Shown: positions 34,460-43,366 of the stretch, one piece after another | Layout: the number at the start of each line of letters is the position of its first letter | How positions within the stretch are numbered: position 1 is the stretch's first letter | DNA from: Solirubrobacterales bacterium 70-9 | Lineage (GTDB): Bacteria > Pseudomonadota > Alphaproteobacteria > Acetobacterales > Acetobacteraceae | Direction of reading: 5' to 3' | DNA: 47,400 bases | Assembly: GCA_903970625.1 (NCBI GenBank) | Contig: CAJCJG010000084.1 | Location: forward strand, 1-47,400 | The notes under the pieces: model-generated | The model's database searches: none | What the model was told of the DNA's origin: nothing | Seen by the model: the letters and a program-made list of their open reading frames with translations, nothing else | Program-made: the position numbers and the translations under genes

Positions 34460-36743
34460 CGGAACGATTATACTGCTGCGGCGCGCCGCCCCAGGTCCAG
34501 GCGGAAATGCGATAGGCGAGTGCGTCCATGTCCTGGTCGGACCAGAATCCGGCGGGTGTGCCGCCGGGCCGGCTCGCAGGCCGGCCAGACTTGCCGGCGG
34601 CCGCTCTTGCCAGGGCCGCAGCGACCGCATTCACGTCGAGACCGCAGGTCCCGTGCAACCCATCCCCGAGCCTGATGGGAAAGGCAAGTGCCGGGCCGCA
34701 CGGCGCAACGACGGTGGTCGCGCCGCACGCCGCCATCTCGAGCGCGGCTCTGCTTGGCACGCCCGAGAGCCTGAGCGACATGCCCAGCCTGGCCCGGCGG
34801 AGTTGCGCTGCGTAGTCCTCGGCACCAAGCGGCCCCAGGTTGCGAAGGACCCGGCCCGCCGCCACGACCACGTCCGGCCCGGCCTCGCCGAAACCGCAAA
34901 TCTCCCATTGCCGACCGGTCTGCGGATCCTCTTCCAGCCAGCGGCCGATTGCCGCCGCAGCCAGGCCCGCGAGCGCGTCGGCGCGCGAAGGCAGCCACTC
35001 CACGAGCAGCACGGGCGCACGCTGCTCCGAAGATGGCCCCAGCAGTGCAGAATCGAGCGCGGTATCCCACAGGGGCAGCAGCACCTCGCGCCGCGCGAAC
35101 GCATACCCGCGTTCCTGTAGCCGAGCGGCCAGCATCGGCGTCGCGAGCACTGCGACCGACCGCAGCGAGTGCCGGCAGGCTTCCGCCTCGGCGAGCCGGT
35201 CGCATGGGTCATCCACGTCGTCCGCCTCCCCGTCCAGGAGTAAATGGACAAGATTGCTGCGCCCACCGAAGAAGCTCTCCTGGCTCTCCAGCAGCGTGCG
35301 GGCATCGGCCGAGTCCCGCCACGCGGCCCCGAACAGAACCTCATGCGCCCGCATTTCGAGCGGAGCGGGCGGGAAGGCGGCCGGCAGAGCCGGGACGAGT
35401 TCCGGTCGAGGCAGGCCCGGCCCGGCCAACGCGTCCCGAGCAGCCAGCAGGTACGATGGCGAACCCACGACCCTCAGGTCGGCATCGCCCCAAGTGACGG
35501 CCACGCGCCGGAACATGTCGAGCGTTCCGCCCGGCCGCGTGGGGGCTGCCGCCGGCGTGCCGCTTGCCAGCAGCGTAAGGCGCGGGCGCGACGTCCGGCC
35601 GGGCAGGAATCGCCACCGTGGACGCGGTGTGGACGTCGGCAGCAGCGCGGGATCGGGCGGTTTGCGAAGTGCCGCGTCGCCCAACAGATACGGCCGGCGC
35701 AGAAGGAAGTCGTGCAAGGCATCTGGATCGGCGATCCGCACGATGCCGGCCGGGTCCTCGGACAGATCCGGCCGCGCAGCCTTGACCCAGGTATGGCCGG
35801 ATCGCTCGCACACCCTCACATACAGGCGCTCTATCACATGGGCGAGCGTGCCGCCGGTGAAGCCCTCGGCCGGGAAGTCGTCGAACGACAGGCCGAGGTC
35901 CAGCAACGGCTGCAACGCCGCGCTGCGGGCCCAGAACATCGAGCCGGACGGGAACTCCAGCGGCTGATCCCGGCTGACTTCGAGGCCGAGCCGCTGGCCG
36001 AAGCTCCGGCACGCCCGATAATCGAAGCCCCAGTCCACTGCGGACCGGACCGGGTCCCAATGTTGCGGCAAAATCATGCCAAGACAGGGATCGCTGTCGA
36101 ATGCGGCCAACATGCTGCGCACCACGTCCGGCGTGCCGAGCAGCACTTCGTACAGGTATCGCCGCCAGTCCTGCCCATGCTGCCAATGGTCCGACTTCTT
36201 GCCGTGCAGATGCAGCACCCGGTCGTAGTTCCGATGCACGTCGGCCATACCGACCAGCTTGGGGGCAATGTCGCGGCCGCGATTCGGCACGACCCGGACC
36301 TCCATCCGGCCTGCGTCCCACTCCCGCATCTGCCTGAGAATGGCGGCGCGCTTCGCTGCGGTGTCGGTCGTCACGAACACATCCGCACGGACCGGGATAT
36401 TCCGGAGATAGCGGAAGATCTCGCTGGCGAGATCCTCGTAGTAGAGATGGATCAGAACCGCGATCGGGCGCGGATCCGTCGGGCTGCGGGGCTGGTAATC
36501 GAACGGCACCGCGAGGGCCGCGTCCAGCGTCGGCGGCCCCGGTTCCGAGCGGACCGTCTCGACATGCGTCACCGGCTCCGCAGTGGCGGCCAGCGCGGCC
36601 GATGCGCGCGGCAAATCGCTTGTGGGCTCAAACGCTGCAACAGGGGGTTGCTGTGTCCGGCCGAAGACCTCGAACAGCACGCGTCGGATTCGCACGCGCA
36701 TCGACGCTGCCGAGGAGGCGCCGATCCCGCCTTCCTCAAACAT
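34446..36743 (-). CDS. RgpF-type rhamnan-synthesis protein fused to a glycosyltransferase-like domain
   Basis: This 765-residue protein has an N-terminal RgpF domain at about residues 90-340, with IAVLIHLYYEDLASEIFRYL, VRVVPNRGRDIAPKLVGMAD, RVLHLHGKKSDHW, SGSMFWARSAALQPLL and the phrase PAEGFTGGTLAHVIERL. From about residue 410 there is a second, weaker glycosyltransferase-like region resembling the WsaF/GT4 fold (ICGFGEAGPDVVVAAG, GMSLRLSGVPSRAALEMAAC). RgpF proteins take part in rhamnose-containing polysaccharide synthesis. The stop overlaps the methyltransferase start. Confidence 0.8.
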   Translation of the reverse strand: MFEEGGIGASSAASMRVRIRRVLFEVFGRTQQPPVAAFEPTSDLPRASAALAATAEPVTHVETVRSEPGPPTLDAALAVPFDYQPRSPTDPRPIAVLIHLYYEDLASEIFRYLRNIPVRADVFVTTDTAAKRAAILRQMREWDAGRMEVRVVPNRGRDIAPKLVGMADVHRNYDRVLHLHGKKSDHWQHGQDWRRYLYEVLLGTPDVVRSMLAAFDSDPCLGMILPQHWDPVRSAVDWGFDYRACRSFGQRLGLEVSRDQPLEFPSGSMFWARSAALQPLLDLGLSFDDFPAEGFTGGTLAHVIERLYVRVCERSGHTWVKAARPDLSEDPAGIVRIADPDALHDFLLRRPYLLGDAALRKPPDPALLPTSTPRPRWRFLPGRTSRPRLTLLASGTPAAAPTRPGGTLDMFRRVAVTWGDADLRVVGSPSYLLAARDALAGPGLPRPELVPALPAAFPPAPLEMRAHEVLFGAAWRDSADARTLLESQESFFGGRSNLVHLLLDGEADDVDDPCDRLAEAEACRHSLRSVAVLATPMLAARLQERGYAFARREVLLPLWDTALDSALLGPSSEQRAPVLLVEWLPSRADALAGLAAAAIGRWLEEDPQTGRQWEICGFGEAGPDVVVAAGRVLRNLGPLGAEDYAAQLRRARLGMSLRLSGVPSRAALEMAACGATTVVAPCGPALAFPIRLGDGLHGTCGLDVNAVAAALARAAAGKSGRPASRPGGTPAGFWSDQDMDALAYRISAWTWGGAPQQYNRSDAAQ

Positions 36744-36752
36744 CGCGACGTC

Positions 36753-39065
36753 TCACCATAGCGCGTCCCCGAAGAAGGGCACGCCGGGGAGCTCGGCCGA
36801 GCGCAGAAACGCCTCGGGCAACGCCGTCGGCTGCGCGTCGGGCAGACGCTGTCCGGACGCGGCCAGCAGCAGCCGCAGGTGCGCCTCCATCGGAAATAGC
36901 TGCCATTTCCGCGCGAGAAGGAATGCGTCGCTCAGATAGGCCACGGGAACTGCCTCCTCGCCGCCATCCCGGAACGGCAGCTCGAACACGGCGTCGGGGC
37001 AGGCAAGCGCCGGAAAGCCCGACGCACGCGCGCGCCACCCGTAATCGATGTCGGCGCCCCACGACGCCAGCCTCTCGTCGAACCCACCAGTCGCCTCGTA
37101 GACCCGGCGCGGGATGGCGAGGCATGCGCCCGAACTCCAGGGAACCGCCCAGGCCGGTGCGGCACCCACGGGCTTCGGCACGGGCTGCGGTGAGCGCGTC
37201 GCTTCGACGATGACGCGACGCCCGTTCGCGCGGACCATGCGCAGCAGCGCGATCAGGCTATCGGGGGCGAAATCGCCGGCCGGATGTGCCGCCACGTAAA
37301 CCTCGGCGCCGGACGTGAACGCTGCCTCCATCAACCGGTTATGCGCGGCAGCAAAGCCCGGCTTGCCGCGTGCCGGCAGGCAAGCCGTGTCCCAGGGCGT
37401 CAGCGGCGCGAACGCGACGGTCGCATAGTCGTCCGCGACGAGGACACTTCCCGGCCGGCGTTGGCCGATTCCCTCAAGTGCCGCAGCCGCACTTTCCAGT
37501 GCGCGCTGTAGCAGGGCCATCGGGGTGGTCCGCATGGCAAAGCCGACCACAACGGGCAGGATCGTGACCGCCGGCAGGTCGCGGCCAAGCCCGCGCGGGT
37601 CGATCACGCGCCGCACCGGCCGGCTCCATGCCGGAATCACGGCAGACGCTTCGCTGGCAATCGCGGCACCTTGCCCGTTCCACCCCACGGCCAGGTGTTG
37701 CGGCGGTGCCAACGTCGGCAACGCGGGCGGCGCCACGGACATCGGCGCCTCGATGGCCTGGGGGACGGGTCGCCATTGGCGACCTTGCGCGGCTCCGAAC
37801 TCGAGATAATGCAACAGCGGGTGTATGCCTGCGGCGGCGACGTCCTGGTACTGGTCGCGGTACCACTGGATATCGAAACCCGGCCCGGGGCTGCGGTTTT
37901 CAGCGGCGCCATAAGCGGCGAAATGGAACGAAGGCTCCAGGCGGGACGGTCCCACGTCCGAGTAGGCCCGTTCGTACCACGCCGCATCGAACAACGGGCT
38001 GGCACGGAGGAGCGCCGCGCGGCGGAGGTCCGTGCGTCGGCGTCGCATATAGCTGCCCAGGCGGCCGGTCATCAGCCACCATGTGAGCCGGGCTGCCCTT
38101 CGGCCGAGCACGCGAAACCCGGATGGCAGCCGGCCGGCCACCCCGGCGAAGGTGCGTGCGACCCGCCAACTCGTGCTCAAGGTCAGCGCGAGATGCGCGC
38201 GCTCCAGAGCCGCCGCGCGCTCGGCCAGCCCGGCGAACTCTTGCGATTGGCGGGTGAGCAGCTCGGACCGGACGGAAATCTCGGCCGCCTGCTGCGCCAC
38301 CATGTCCGTCAGCGCATCCGCGCGCTCCTGTAGGCCGGCGATCTCCTGCACCAATCCATCGCAGCGGCGTCGCGCACGCTCGGACCGGCGGCGCGCGCTT
38401 TCGAGGTCGCGGGTGAGTTCGACGATCGCGGCCGCATCGGTCAAATGACGTTGCTGCGCGCCCCAGCGCTCGCCGAGCGCTGCGCACAGCGCGGCGAACG
38501 CGGCCGCGTCGGGCTGCGGCAGAGCGCAAAGCGCGCGCAACGCCGGCACACTTGCGTCGGCCTGTAGCACCAGGCCCAGGCCAGCGCCGTGCGTGAACGC
38601 GAGGCGGGGCGCCGACGGCTGGTCGGACAGCCATGCGGCCCACAGCACGGACCCGCCCCGGCCCGGGTTGATGCCATGCACGAGCGCTGCGGCACCAGGC
38701 TTCAGTCGCGCGCGCCAGATTGCGAGTGCCGCAACCGCCGCCGCCTCGTCCCAGCTTCCGTCCAGCATCAGCAGGTCGGCGGGCGTCTCTGGCGCCAGCT
38801 TCCATTCCATTGCCATGCCGGCGCCGAGCGCCAGTTCCCGCAATTCCATAAAGCCTTCGCCCTCGCCGGCCGCGCTGCGCGGGTCGGCGGCGAGCAGCAG
38901 GAACCGCAGGAAGGGTGCATGCAGCCACCACTCGCTCGCCCGGATGGACTTGATCGGCGGCGCAAGCAGAGGGCGCAGGCCAGTCAGATCCAGTCCGGTC
39001 GTGCCCGGGCTGGCGATGTCCAGACCGGGGCGAACCTCGAGCAACGGATCCGCAGCGTCGGTCAT
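36753..39065 (-). CDS. Multidomain glycosyltransferase with coiled coil and paired WYxxxYxDV repeats
   Basis: This protein has 770 residues. Residues 1-200 resemble a degenerate class-I methyltransferase domain (SEWWLHAPFLRFLLLAAD, then LADLLMLDGSWDE-like sequence) without a recognisable SAM loop. Residues about 220-320 are a charged coiled coil. Two tandem copies of a short repeat follow near residues 370-440: FDAAWYERAYSDVG and FDIQWYRDQYQDVA, each ending in an HFAAYGAAENR- or HYLEFGAAQGR-like segment. The C-terminal half is a divergent GT2-type domain, with SVLVADDYATVAFAPL, SGACLAIPRRVYEATGGFDE and WGADIDYGWRARASG, though the N-terminal DxD part is weak. The start overlaps the nucleotidyltransferase stop as ATGA. 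Confidence 0.75.
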   Translation of the reverse strand: MTDAADPLLEVRPGLDIASPGTTGLDLTGLRPLLAPPIKSIRASEWWLHAPFLRFLLLAADPRSAAGEGEGFMELRELALGAGMAMEWKLAPETPADLLMLDGSWDEAAAVAALAIWRARLKPGAAALVHGINPGRGGSVLWAAWLSDQPSAPRLAFTHGAGLGLVLQADASVPALRALCALPQPDAAAFAALCAALGERWGAQQRHLTDAAAIVELTRDLESARRRSERARRRCDGLVQEIAGLQERADALTDMVAQQAAEISVRSELLTRQSQEFAGLAERAAALERAHLALTLSTSWRVARTFAGVAGRLPSGFRVLGRRAARLTWWLMTGRLGSYMRRRRTDLRRAALLRASPLFDAAWYERAYSDVGPSRLEPSFHFAAYGAAENRSPGPGFDIQWYRDQYQDVAAAGIHPLLHYLEFGAAQGRQWRPVPQAIEAPMSVAPPALPTLAPPQHLAVGWNGQGAAIASEASAVIPAWSRPVRRVIDPRGLGRDLPAVTILPVVVGFAMRTTPMALLQRALESAAAALEGIGQRRPGSVLVADDYATVAFAPLTPWDTACLPARGKPGFAAAHNRLMEAAFTSGAEVYVAAHPAGDFAPDSLIALLRMVRANGRRVIVEATRSPQPVPKPVGAAPAWAVPWSSGACLAIPRRVYEATGGFDERLASWGADIDYGWRARASGFPALACPDAVFELPFRDGGEEAVPVAYLSDAFLLARKWQLFPMEAHLRLLLAASGQRLPDAQPTALPEAFLRSAELPGVPFFGDALW

Positions 39066-39784
39066 GCACGGTCCGGCAATAGCCGGTGCAAGTCGTCGGC
39101 GACGATCTGCTGCGCCTTTGCGTAGTCGGCCGGCCGGCCGATGTCCAACCATTCGCAGTCAGCAACGAGCCCGTCCACCTTGCCGCCCGCTGCGATCATC
39201 GCCGTCAGCAGGTCGGGCATATCGAGCGGCTTGCCGGGAACGAGGAAAGGCCGCACCGCCTCCCTTTGCAGCGCGTAGACGCCCATGCTCATCAGGTGCC
39301 GCGTCGTCGGCTTCTCCCGGATGGACGTGACCTGCCCGTCCGCGCCGAGTTCGAGTACGCCGAATTCGAGCTGCGACGTGCGTGGCAGCACCGCGATCGT
39401 CACCCCGGCGCTTCGTTCGCAATGCCGCGCCAGCAGTGCGCCGAAATCGAGATCGGTCACGAGGTCGCCGTTCAACAGCAAGAAATCGTCGGCCATGCGA
39501 TCCAGCACCTGCGAGACCGGGCCGCATGTGCCCAGCGGGGTGTCCTCCACGGCGTATTCGATTTCCAGGCCCATGAACCCGCCGTCGCCGAAAAACGCCT
39601 GAATCAGGTGCCGCAAATGGTTCACGGCGAGGCAGACCCGGCGCACGCCATGCGCGCGCAATTGCCGCAGGATCAGTTCGAGCACCGGCGCGTCGCCAAG
39701 CGGCATGAGCGGCTTGGGCAGCACGGCCGTATAGGGCAGCAAACGCGTGCCCTTGCCGCCAGCCATCACGATTGCGTTGTTCAC
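39062..39784 (-). CDS. Sugar-phosphate nucleotidyltransferase
   Basis: This 240-residue NTP_transferase-type enzyme begins AIVMAGGKGTRLLPYTAVLP, then KPLMPLGDAPVLE, the nucleotide-binding and catalytic loop. The metal-binding Asp lies in FLLLNGDLVTDLDFG and the product-site motif is WLDIGRPADYAKAQ. It activates a hexose-1-phosphate; whether it uses GTP, UTP or another NTP cannot be read from sequence. The start is GTG at 39784, 4 bp after the dehydratase stop codon. Pairing with a LegB-like dehydratase recalls the GDP-GlcNAc branch (PtmE plus LegB) of legionaminic acid synthesis, although PtmE carries extra CBS domains missing here. Confidence 0.85.
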   Translation of the reverse strand: MNNAIVMAGGKGTRLLPYTAVLPKPLMPLGDAPVLELILRQLRAHGVRRVCLAVNHLRHLIQAFFGDGGFMGLEIEYAVEDTPLGTCGPVSQVLDRMADDFLLLNGDLVTDLDFGALLARHCERSAGVTIAVLPRTSQLEFGVLELGADGQVTSIREKPTTRHLMSMGVYALQREAVRPFLVPGKPLDMPDLLTAMIAAGGKVDGLVADCEWLDIGRPADYAKAQQIVADDLHRLLPDRA

Positions 39785-39788
39785 GTCG

Positions 39789-40775
39789 CTAAACCACGTA
39801 GCCGCTGCGCGGCAGCAGGTCGCGATGCTCGCGGAAGAAGGCGATGGTGCGCCCAATCCCCTCCTCAAGCCCGACCTGCGGCGTCCAGCCGGTCGCGCGA
39901 GTGAACGCGTCGTGCGAGGAGATCAGGCGATCCACCTCGCTCGCCTCCGGCCGAAGCCGCTGGGCATCGGTCTCGACCGTCGCCTCCACGCCAAGCACCC
40001 GCAGGATCAGCGCGGCCAGGTCTCCGATGGCGATGCCCTCGCCGGTGCCGAGGTTGAAGCAGCCTCCCTCGACCCCGTCTGCCGTCGCCGCTGCGATGAA
40101 CCCGGCCACCGTGTCGCTCACGAATGTCAGGTCCCGCACCGGCGCCGTCGCGCCCAGGCGGATCGCAGTCGCACCGCCGAGCGCCTGGCCGATCACGGTC
40201 GGAATCACGGCGCGGGCCGATTGCCTCGGGCCGAAGGTGTTGAAGGGGCGCACGACGACCGCCTTGACGCCGAAGCTGTTGACGTAGGCTTCGACCAGCT
40301 TGTCGGCCGCGATCTTGGTTGCCGCGTAGGGCGATTGGGCCTGCAAAACATGGGTCTCGCCGATCGGCACGAACCGGGCACTGCCGTACACCTCGGATGT
40401 GCTTGTATGCACGACACGCACATGGCCGAGCGCGCGCGCCGCTTCGAGGATATTCAGCGTGCCGCCGATGTTGGTCGCCACGTAGCTGCGCGGGGCGGAG
40501 TAGGAGTAAGGGATCGCGATCAGCGCGCCCAGGTGGAAGACCGTATCGCAGTCCTTCATGAGCTGCTCGATGAAGCCGCCGTCGTTCAGGTCGCCATGCA
40601 CGATGCGGATGCCGGCAAGCAAATCCGGCGGGAGGAAGCGGAGGTTGCCGATGCTCGCCTCCGCATTGTAGTGCAGCAGCGCCCGCACGCTCGCTCCCTG
40701 GATCGCCAGCGCTTCGACCAGATGGCTGCCGATAAAGCCGCCTGCGCCGGTCACGAGCACCCGCTTGCCTCTCAT
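39789..40775 (-). CDS. NAD-dependent sugar-nucleotide 4,6-dehydratase (LegB-like SDR)
   Basis: This 328-residue extended SDR has the cofactor motif RVLVTGAGGFIGSHLVEAL, the LegB-like run FHLGALIAIPYSYSAPRSYV, HTSTSEVYGSARFVPI, catalytic SPYAATKIAADKL (YxxxK) and RPFNTFGPRQSARAVIPTVI. These match retaining UDP/GDP-GlcNAc 4,6-dehydratases of the LegB group. It would supply a 4-keto-6-deoxy amino sugar distinct from the product of the CapE-type enzyme at 30924. No partner aminotransferase is in the window. ATG at 40775 follows GGGAGA by five bases and overlaps the neighbouring glycosyltransferase stop. Confidence 0.85.
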   Translation of the reverse strand: MRGKRVLVTGAGGFIGSHLVEALAIQGASVRALLHYNAEASIGNLRFLPPDLLAGIRIVHGDLNDGGFIEQLMKDCDTVFHLGALIAIPYSYSAPRSYVATNIGGTLNILEAARALGHVRVVHTSTSEVYGSARFVPIGETHVLQAQSPYAATKIAADKLVEAYVNSFGVKAVVVRPFNTFGPRQSARAVIPTVIGQALGGATAIRLGATAPVRDLTFVSDTVAGFIAAATADGVEGGCFNLGTGEGIAIGDLAALILRVLGVEATVETDAQRLRPEASEVDRLISSHDAFTRATGWTPQVGLEEGIGRTIAFFREHRDLLPRSGYVV

Positions 40776-42691
40776 GCGACTCTCCCACCGGGCGGCGCTG
40801 GCGCGGCCGCTTTGCTGTTCCTGGACAACACCCGCAGCAAGTCCACCGCGCTGCCGGCCGGGTCTGCGGCGCGCCAGGTCCGAAACGCGCGCGCTGGCCG
40901 GCGCAAGGGGAGCACCAGGTCGCCTTGCGCCTGCAAGCGCAGCAGCAAATCGACCGCCGCCCAGGTGCCGACCGTTGCGTCGAATCCGCCGGCCCCCAAT
41001 GCGGCGGACCGGCGCACGGTCAGGCCCGGGCCCGACCACGCCGCCGCCACCGCGGACGCGTTCGCCAGAGTGAGCGGCGCGGGCGCGACGTCTTCGCCGA
41101 ACGTTGCGTCCATGTCGGCCCAACTCGGGGCGACCGCGCCCACCTCCGCGCTGCGAAACGAGGCAGCCGCCTCCGACAGCAGGTCGGGCGCGGCCATGCA
41201 GCCGGCCGCAAGGAAGCAGACAATCGGCGCCTCTGCGTCGCTCAGGCCACGGTTCATCGCGACTGCAGCCCCGGCCCGGCCCTGGCGTAGCAAGCGCGCG
41301 CATCCGCCGGCCGCTTCGGCCGCGCGGCGCACGCCGACCGGGTCGGAACATCCGTCATCGACCACAACGAGTTCTATCGCCGGCTCGCTCTGCCGGGCGA
41401 CGGAGGCGAGCGTGGCGGCGAGGCCGGTGGCGGTCGCATCCTCGGCGACGACCACGACGGCGATGCCGGGCACCGGCAGCCGGGCCCGCCGCGGATGCGC
41501 CGGCCCCAGGGCGGTGGTGACGAAGTCCGGCGGCAGGTCGACGACCTTTCCGGCCCGGCGCCAAACCGGCGTCTGGCCATACACCGTCGCCAGCGTGATG
41601 CTGGGGCGCTCCCAATCGCGCGCCCGCAACCCCTCGTGCAATTCGGCTGCGGCGGCATCGGCGCTCGCTCGCATCTCGTCCAGCACCGAGGCGAGTTGGA
41701 CATCGCTCAGCAGCACATCGAGCACGAACGGCGCCAGATCGGCCGCGTCTTCAGCGCGCAGGGCGGCTGCCGTCCAGCTCCGGTCGGAGAGCGCAACGGG
41801 TCGGCCATGCAGCAAGGCGTACAGCGGCGCCGGGTCGAACCGCCCGGTCGCCGAAGGTGCCACGCCACAAACCCGCGCAGGCGCGGAAGCGCAGGTCAAC
41901 GCGACGCCCAGATCCAACGCGGTCGCCTCGGCTGCCCTCCGAACGGCGCCGCCCGTGCCGGCCGGCTCCCTCAGGTCGCAGTCGAGCGCGACGGCAGACG
42001 TGCAAGCAGACCCGAGGCGAATGAACCGGTCCAGCCCGCCTTCGCCGTCAGGGAAGCCGCAGAACATGAGGCGGTTCCGGTCCATCGGGCCAACCGCCAT
42101 CTCCGGCCGTGGGGGCGAGAACAGCGCGGAGAGCGGCAGGATGAGCGCCGGCCCGCCGCCCGCCGAGGGCGGAGATTCCGCCACGGCGTAGCGCAGTTCG
42201 ACTGCGGCAGCCGAGCGTGCCTCCATGGCCTCCAAACCGTCCGCCTCGTCCGTGGCGGGCTCGGGCCAGCTCAGCCGGCGACCTTCGGACGCGCTGCCCA
42301 CCCAGCCTTCGACCACCCGTTGCAGACCGATGCCCACGGCCCGGAACACCGGCCGGATCAGGTGTGCGACGGGCACGAGCGAGGGCACGTCCACCGCGTC
42401 CAGCACCATCCCTTGCAGCGCGGCGGCGGCAGCCACGACGCGCTCGGCAAATGGCAGCTCGTCATCGGCCGCAGCAAACGCCGCAGCCATCCGGGTCAGC
42501 TCCGGCGACCGGTCGATCGCGAACGGCGCCGCATTGGCCGGCAGATGCCCAAGCCGCCGCAGCCGCAAGTCGGGCCCGCGCGAAGGCCACAGGAACCGAA
42601 TTCCCGGATAGCGTGGCATCGCGAGGCGAAAGAATGCGGCTACGGCACCCCCGGAAGCGAGCAGATCTTCCTGAAGTATAAGTACGTTCAT
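40772..42691 (-). CDS. Two-domain glycosyltransferase (degenerate GT4-like plus GT2)
   Basis: This 639-residue protein begins MNVLILQEDLLASGGAVAAF, like the start of GT4 enzymes, and residues to about 390 have a GT-B-like but poorly conserved pattern. From about residue 420 a GT2 domain appears: GIAVVVVAEDATATGLAATL, then ELVVVDDGCSDPVGV with the DD motif, ARLLRQGRAGAAVAMNRGLS and PIVCFLAAGC. The C-terminus GAGGFDATVGTWAAVDLLLR fits the acceptor-side region. It is the first gene of the minus-strand block, divergent from the plus-strand glycosyltransferase genes. No strong ribosome site is seen before ATG 42691. Confidence 0.75.
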   Translation of the reverse strand: MNVLILQEDLLASGGAVAAFFRLAMPRYPGIRFLWPSRGPDLRLRRLGHLPANAAPFAIDRSPELTRMAAAFAAADDELPFAERVVAAAAALQGMVLDAVDVPSLVPVAHLIRPVFRAVGIGLQRVVEGWVGSASEGRRLSWPEPATDEADGLEAMEARSAAAVELRYAVAESPPSAGGGPALILPLSALFSPPRPEMAVGPMDRNRLMFCGFPDGEGGLDRFIRLGSACTSAVALDCDLREPAGTGGAVRRAAEATALDLGVALTCASAPARVCGVAPSATGRFDPAPLYALLHGRPVALSDRSWTAAALRAEDAADLAPFVLDVLLSDVQLASVLDEMRASADAAAAELHEGLRARDWERPSITLATVYGQTPVWRRAGKVVDLPPDFVTTALGPAHPRRARLPVPGIAVVVVAEDATATGLAATLASVARQSEPAIELVVVDDGCSDPVGVRRAAEAAGGCARLLRQGRAGAAVAMNRGLSDAEAPIVCFLAAGCMAAPDLLSEAAASFRSAEVGAVAPSWADMDATFGEDVAPAPLTLANASAVAAAWSGPGLTVRRSAALGAGGFDATVGTWAAVDLLLRLQAQGDLVLPLRRPARAFRTWRAADPAGSAVDLLRVLSRNSKAAAPAPPGGRVA

Positions 42692-42779
42692 TGGCAGTTC
42701 TAACCGCTCTCGTAACTGTCTTGCCGTGTAATGATCGAGGGCGCACGCGCCATCGACTCGACTTTTTACTCATCGTCAT

Positions 42780-42809
42780 TTGCCAGATTTGCAATCGAGG
42801 CGCTAGACT
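42780..42809 (+). promoter_or_regulatory. Candidate sigma-70 promoter for the plus-strand glycosyltransferase genes
   Basis: TTGCCA (42780-42785) is five of six for a -35 box. After an 18-bp spacer, TAGACT (42804-42809) is a fair -10 box. It lies in the 216-bp divergent spacer between the two glycosyltransferase blocks, giving a leader of about 90 nt before GTG 42908. A promoter for the minus-strand block must lie in the same spacer but is not obvious. Confidence 0.4.
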
Positions 42810-42907
42810 CCGTTCACGAGAAAGCCTTGCCGCCCGGCGCCGAGGCGGCGGGGCCAACGCCGGAGGTCCGACCTGACGCAGTGGACGGCTAGCAGGCATT
42901 CCCCGAC

Positions 42908-43366
42908 GTGAACGGACCGCATATCCTGGTCGATGGGCAGGACGACGCGGAGGGCCGCAGTCTTTTCGTCGTTTCCGCGCTTCACCTCGCGGCCGACTCG
43001 CTGGCAGGGATCCCCGTCCGTGTCTTCGGCGGCGACCGGGTGGTACGCGCGGCGGCAGACGTCCTCTATTGGGACACCGGCTTGCAGGCCGAGATGCTGC
43101 CGTCCCGCCTGCCGTTCGGGGAGGCGCTGGCCGGTGCGGCCCTCTATGTGGCGGTGACGACGTCCAGCACGGGCCACCTGCCAATGGCAGCAGTCGCCGC
43201 CGCCGGCATCCGCTGCCTGGTGGCCATGCAACTGCCGGTATCGGCCGTGCCGCCGGAGCAGATGATCCTGGCCCGGGCGGCAAACGACACCCGCGCCTTC
43301 GGCAACCTGATCGCGCGCGCGCTCGGCCGCCCGCCGCTGCCGACGTGGCAACGGCGGCGGCGATGA
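42908..43366 (+). CDS. Small protein of unknown function, possibly a glycosyltransferase fragment
   Basis: This 152-residue protein starts with GTG and an in-frame TAG lies 18 bases before it, so it cannot extend far upstream. The middle (LPFGEALAGAALYVAVTTSS, then TGHLPMAAVAAAGIRCLVAM) resembles the C-terminal donor-site part of GT4 enzymes, but no N-terminal half is present. Its stop overlaps the next ATG as ATGA, so the two are co-translated and may act together. I recognise no named family. Confidence 0.6.
   Translation: MNGPHILVDGQDDAEGRSLFVVSALHLAADSLAGIPVRVFGGDRVVRAAADVLYWDTGLQAEMLPSRLPFGEALAGAALYVAVTTSSTGHLPMAAVAAAGIRCLVAMQLPVSAVPPEQMILARAANDTRAFGNLIARALGRPPLPTWQRRRR

Noticed and set aside
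39747-42191. 814-codon plus-strand frame opposite the nucleotidyltransferase, dehydratase and glycosyltransferase
   Set aside because: Three minus-strand genes with catalytic motifs occupy this DNA; the plus frame is Arg/Ser/Ala-rich without motifs.
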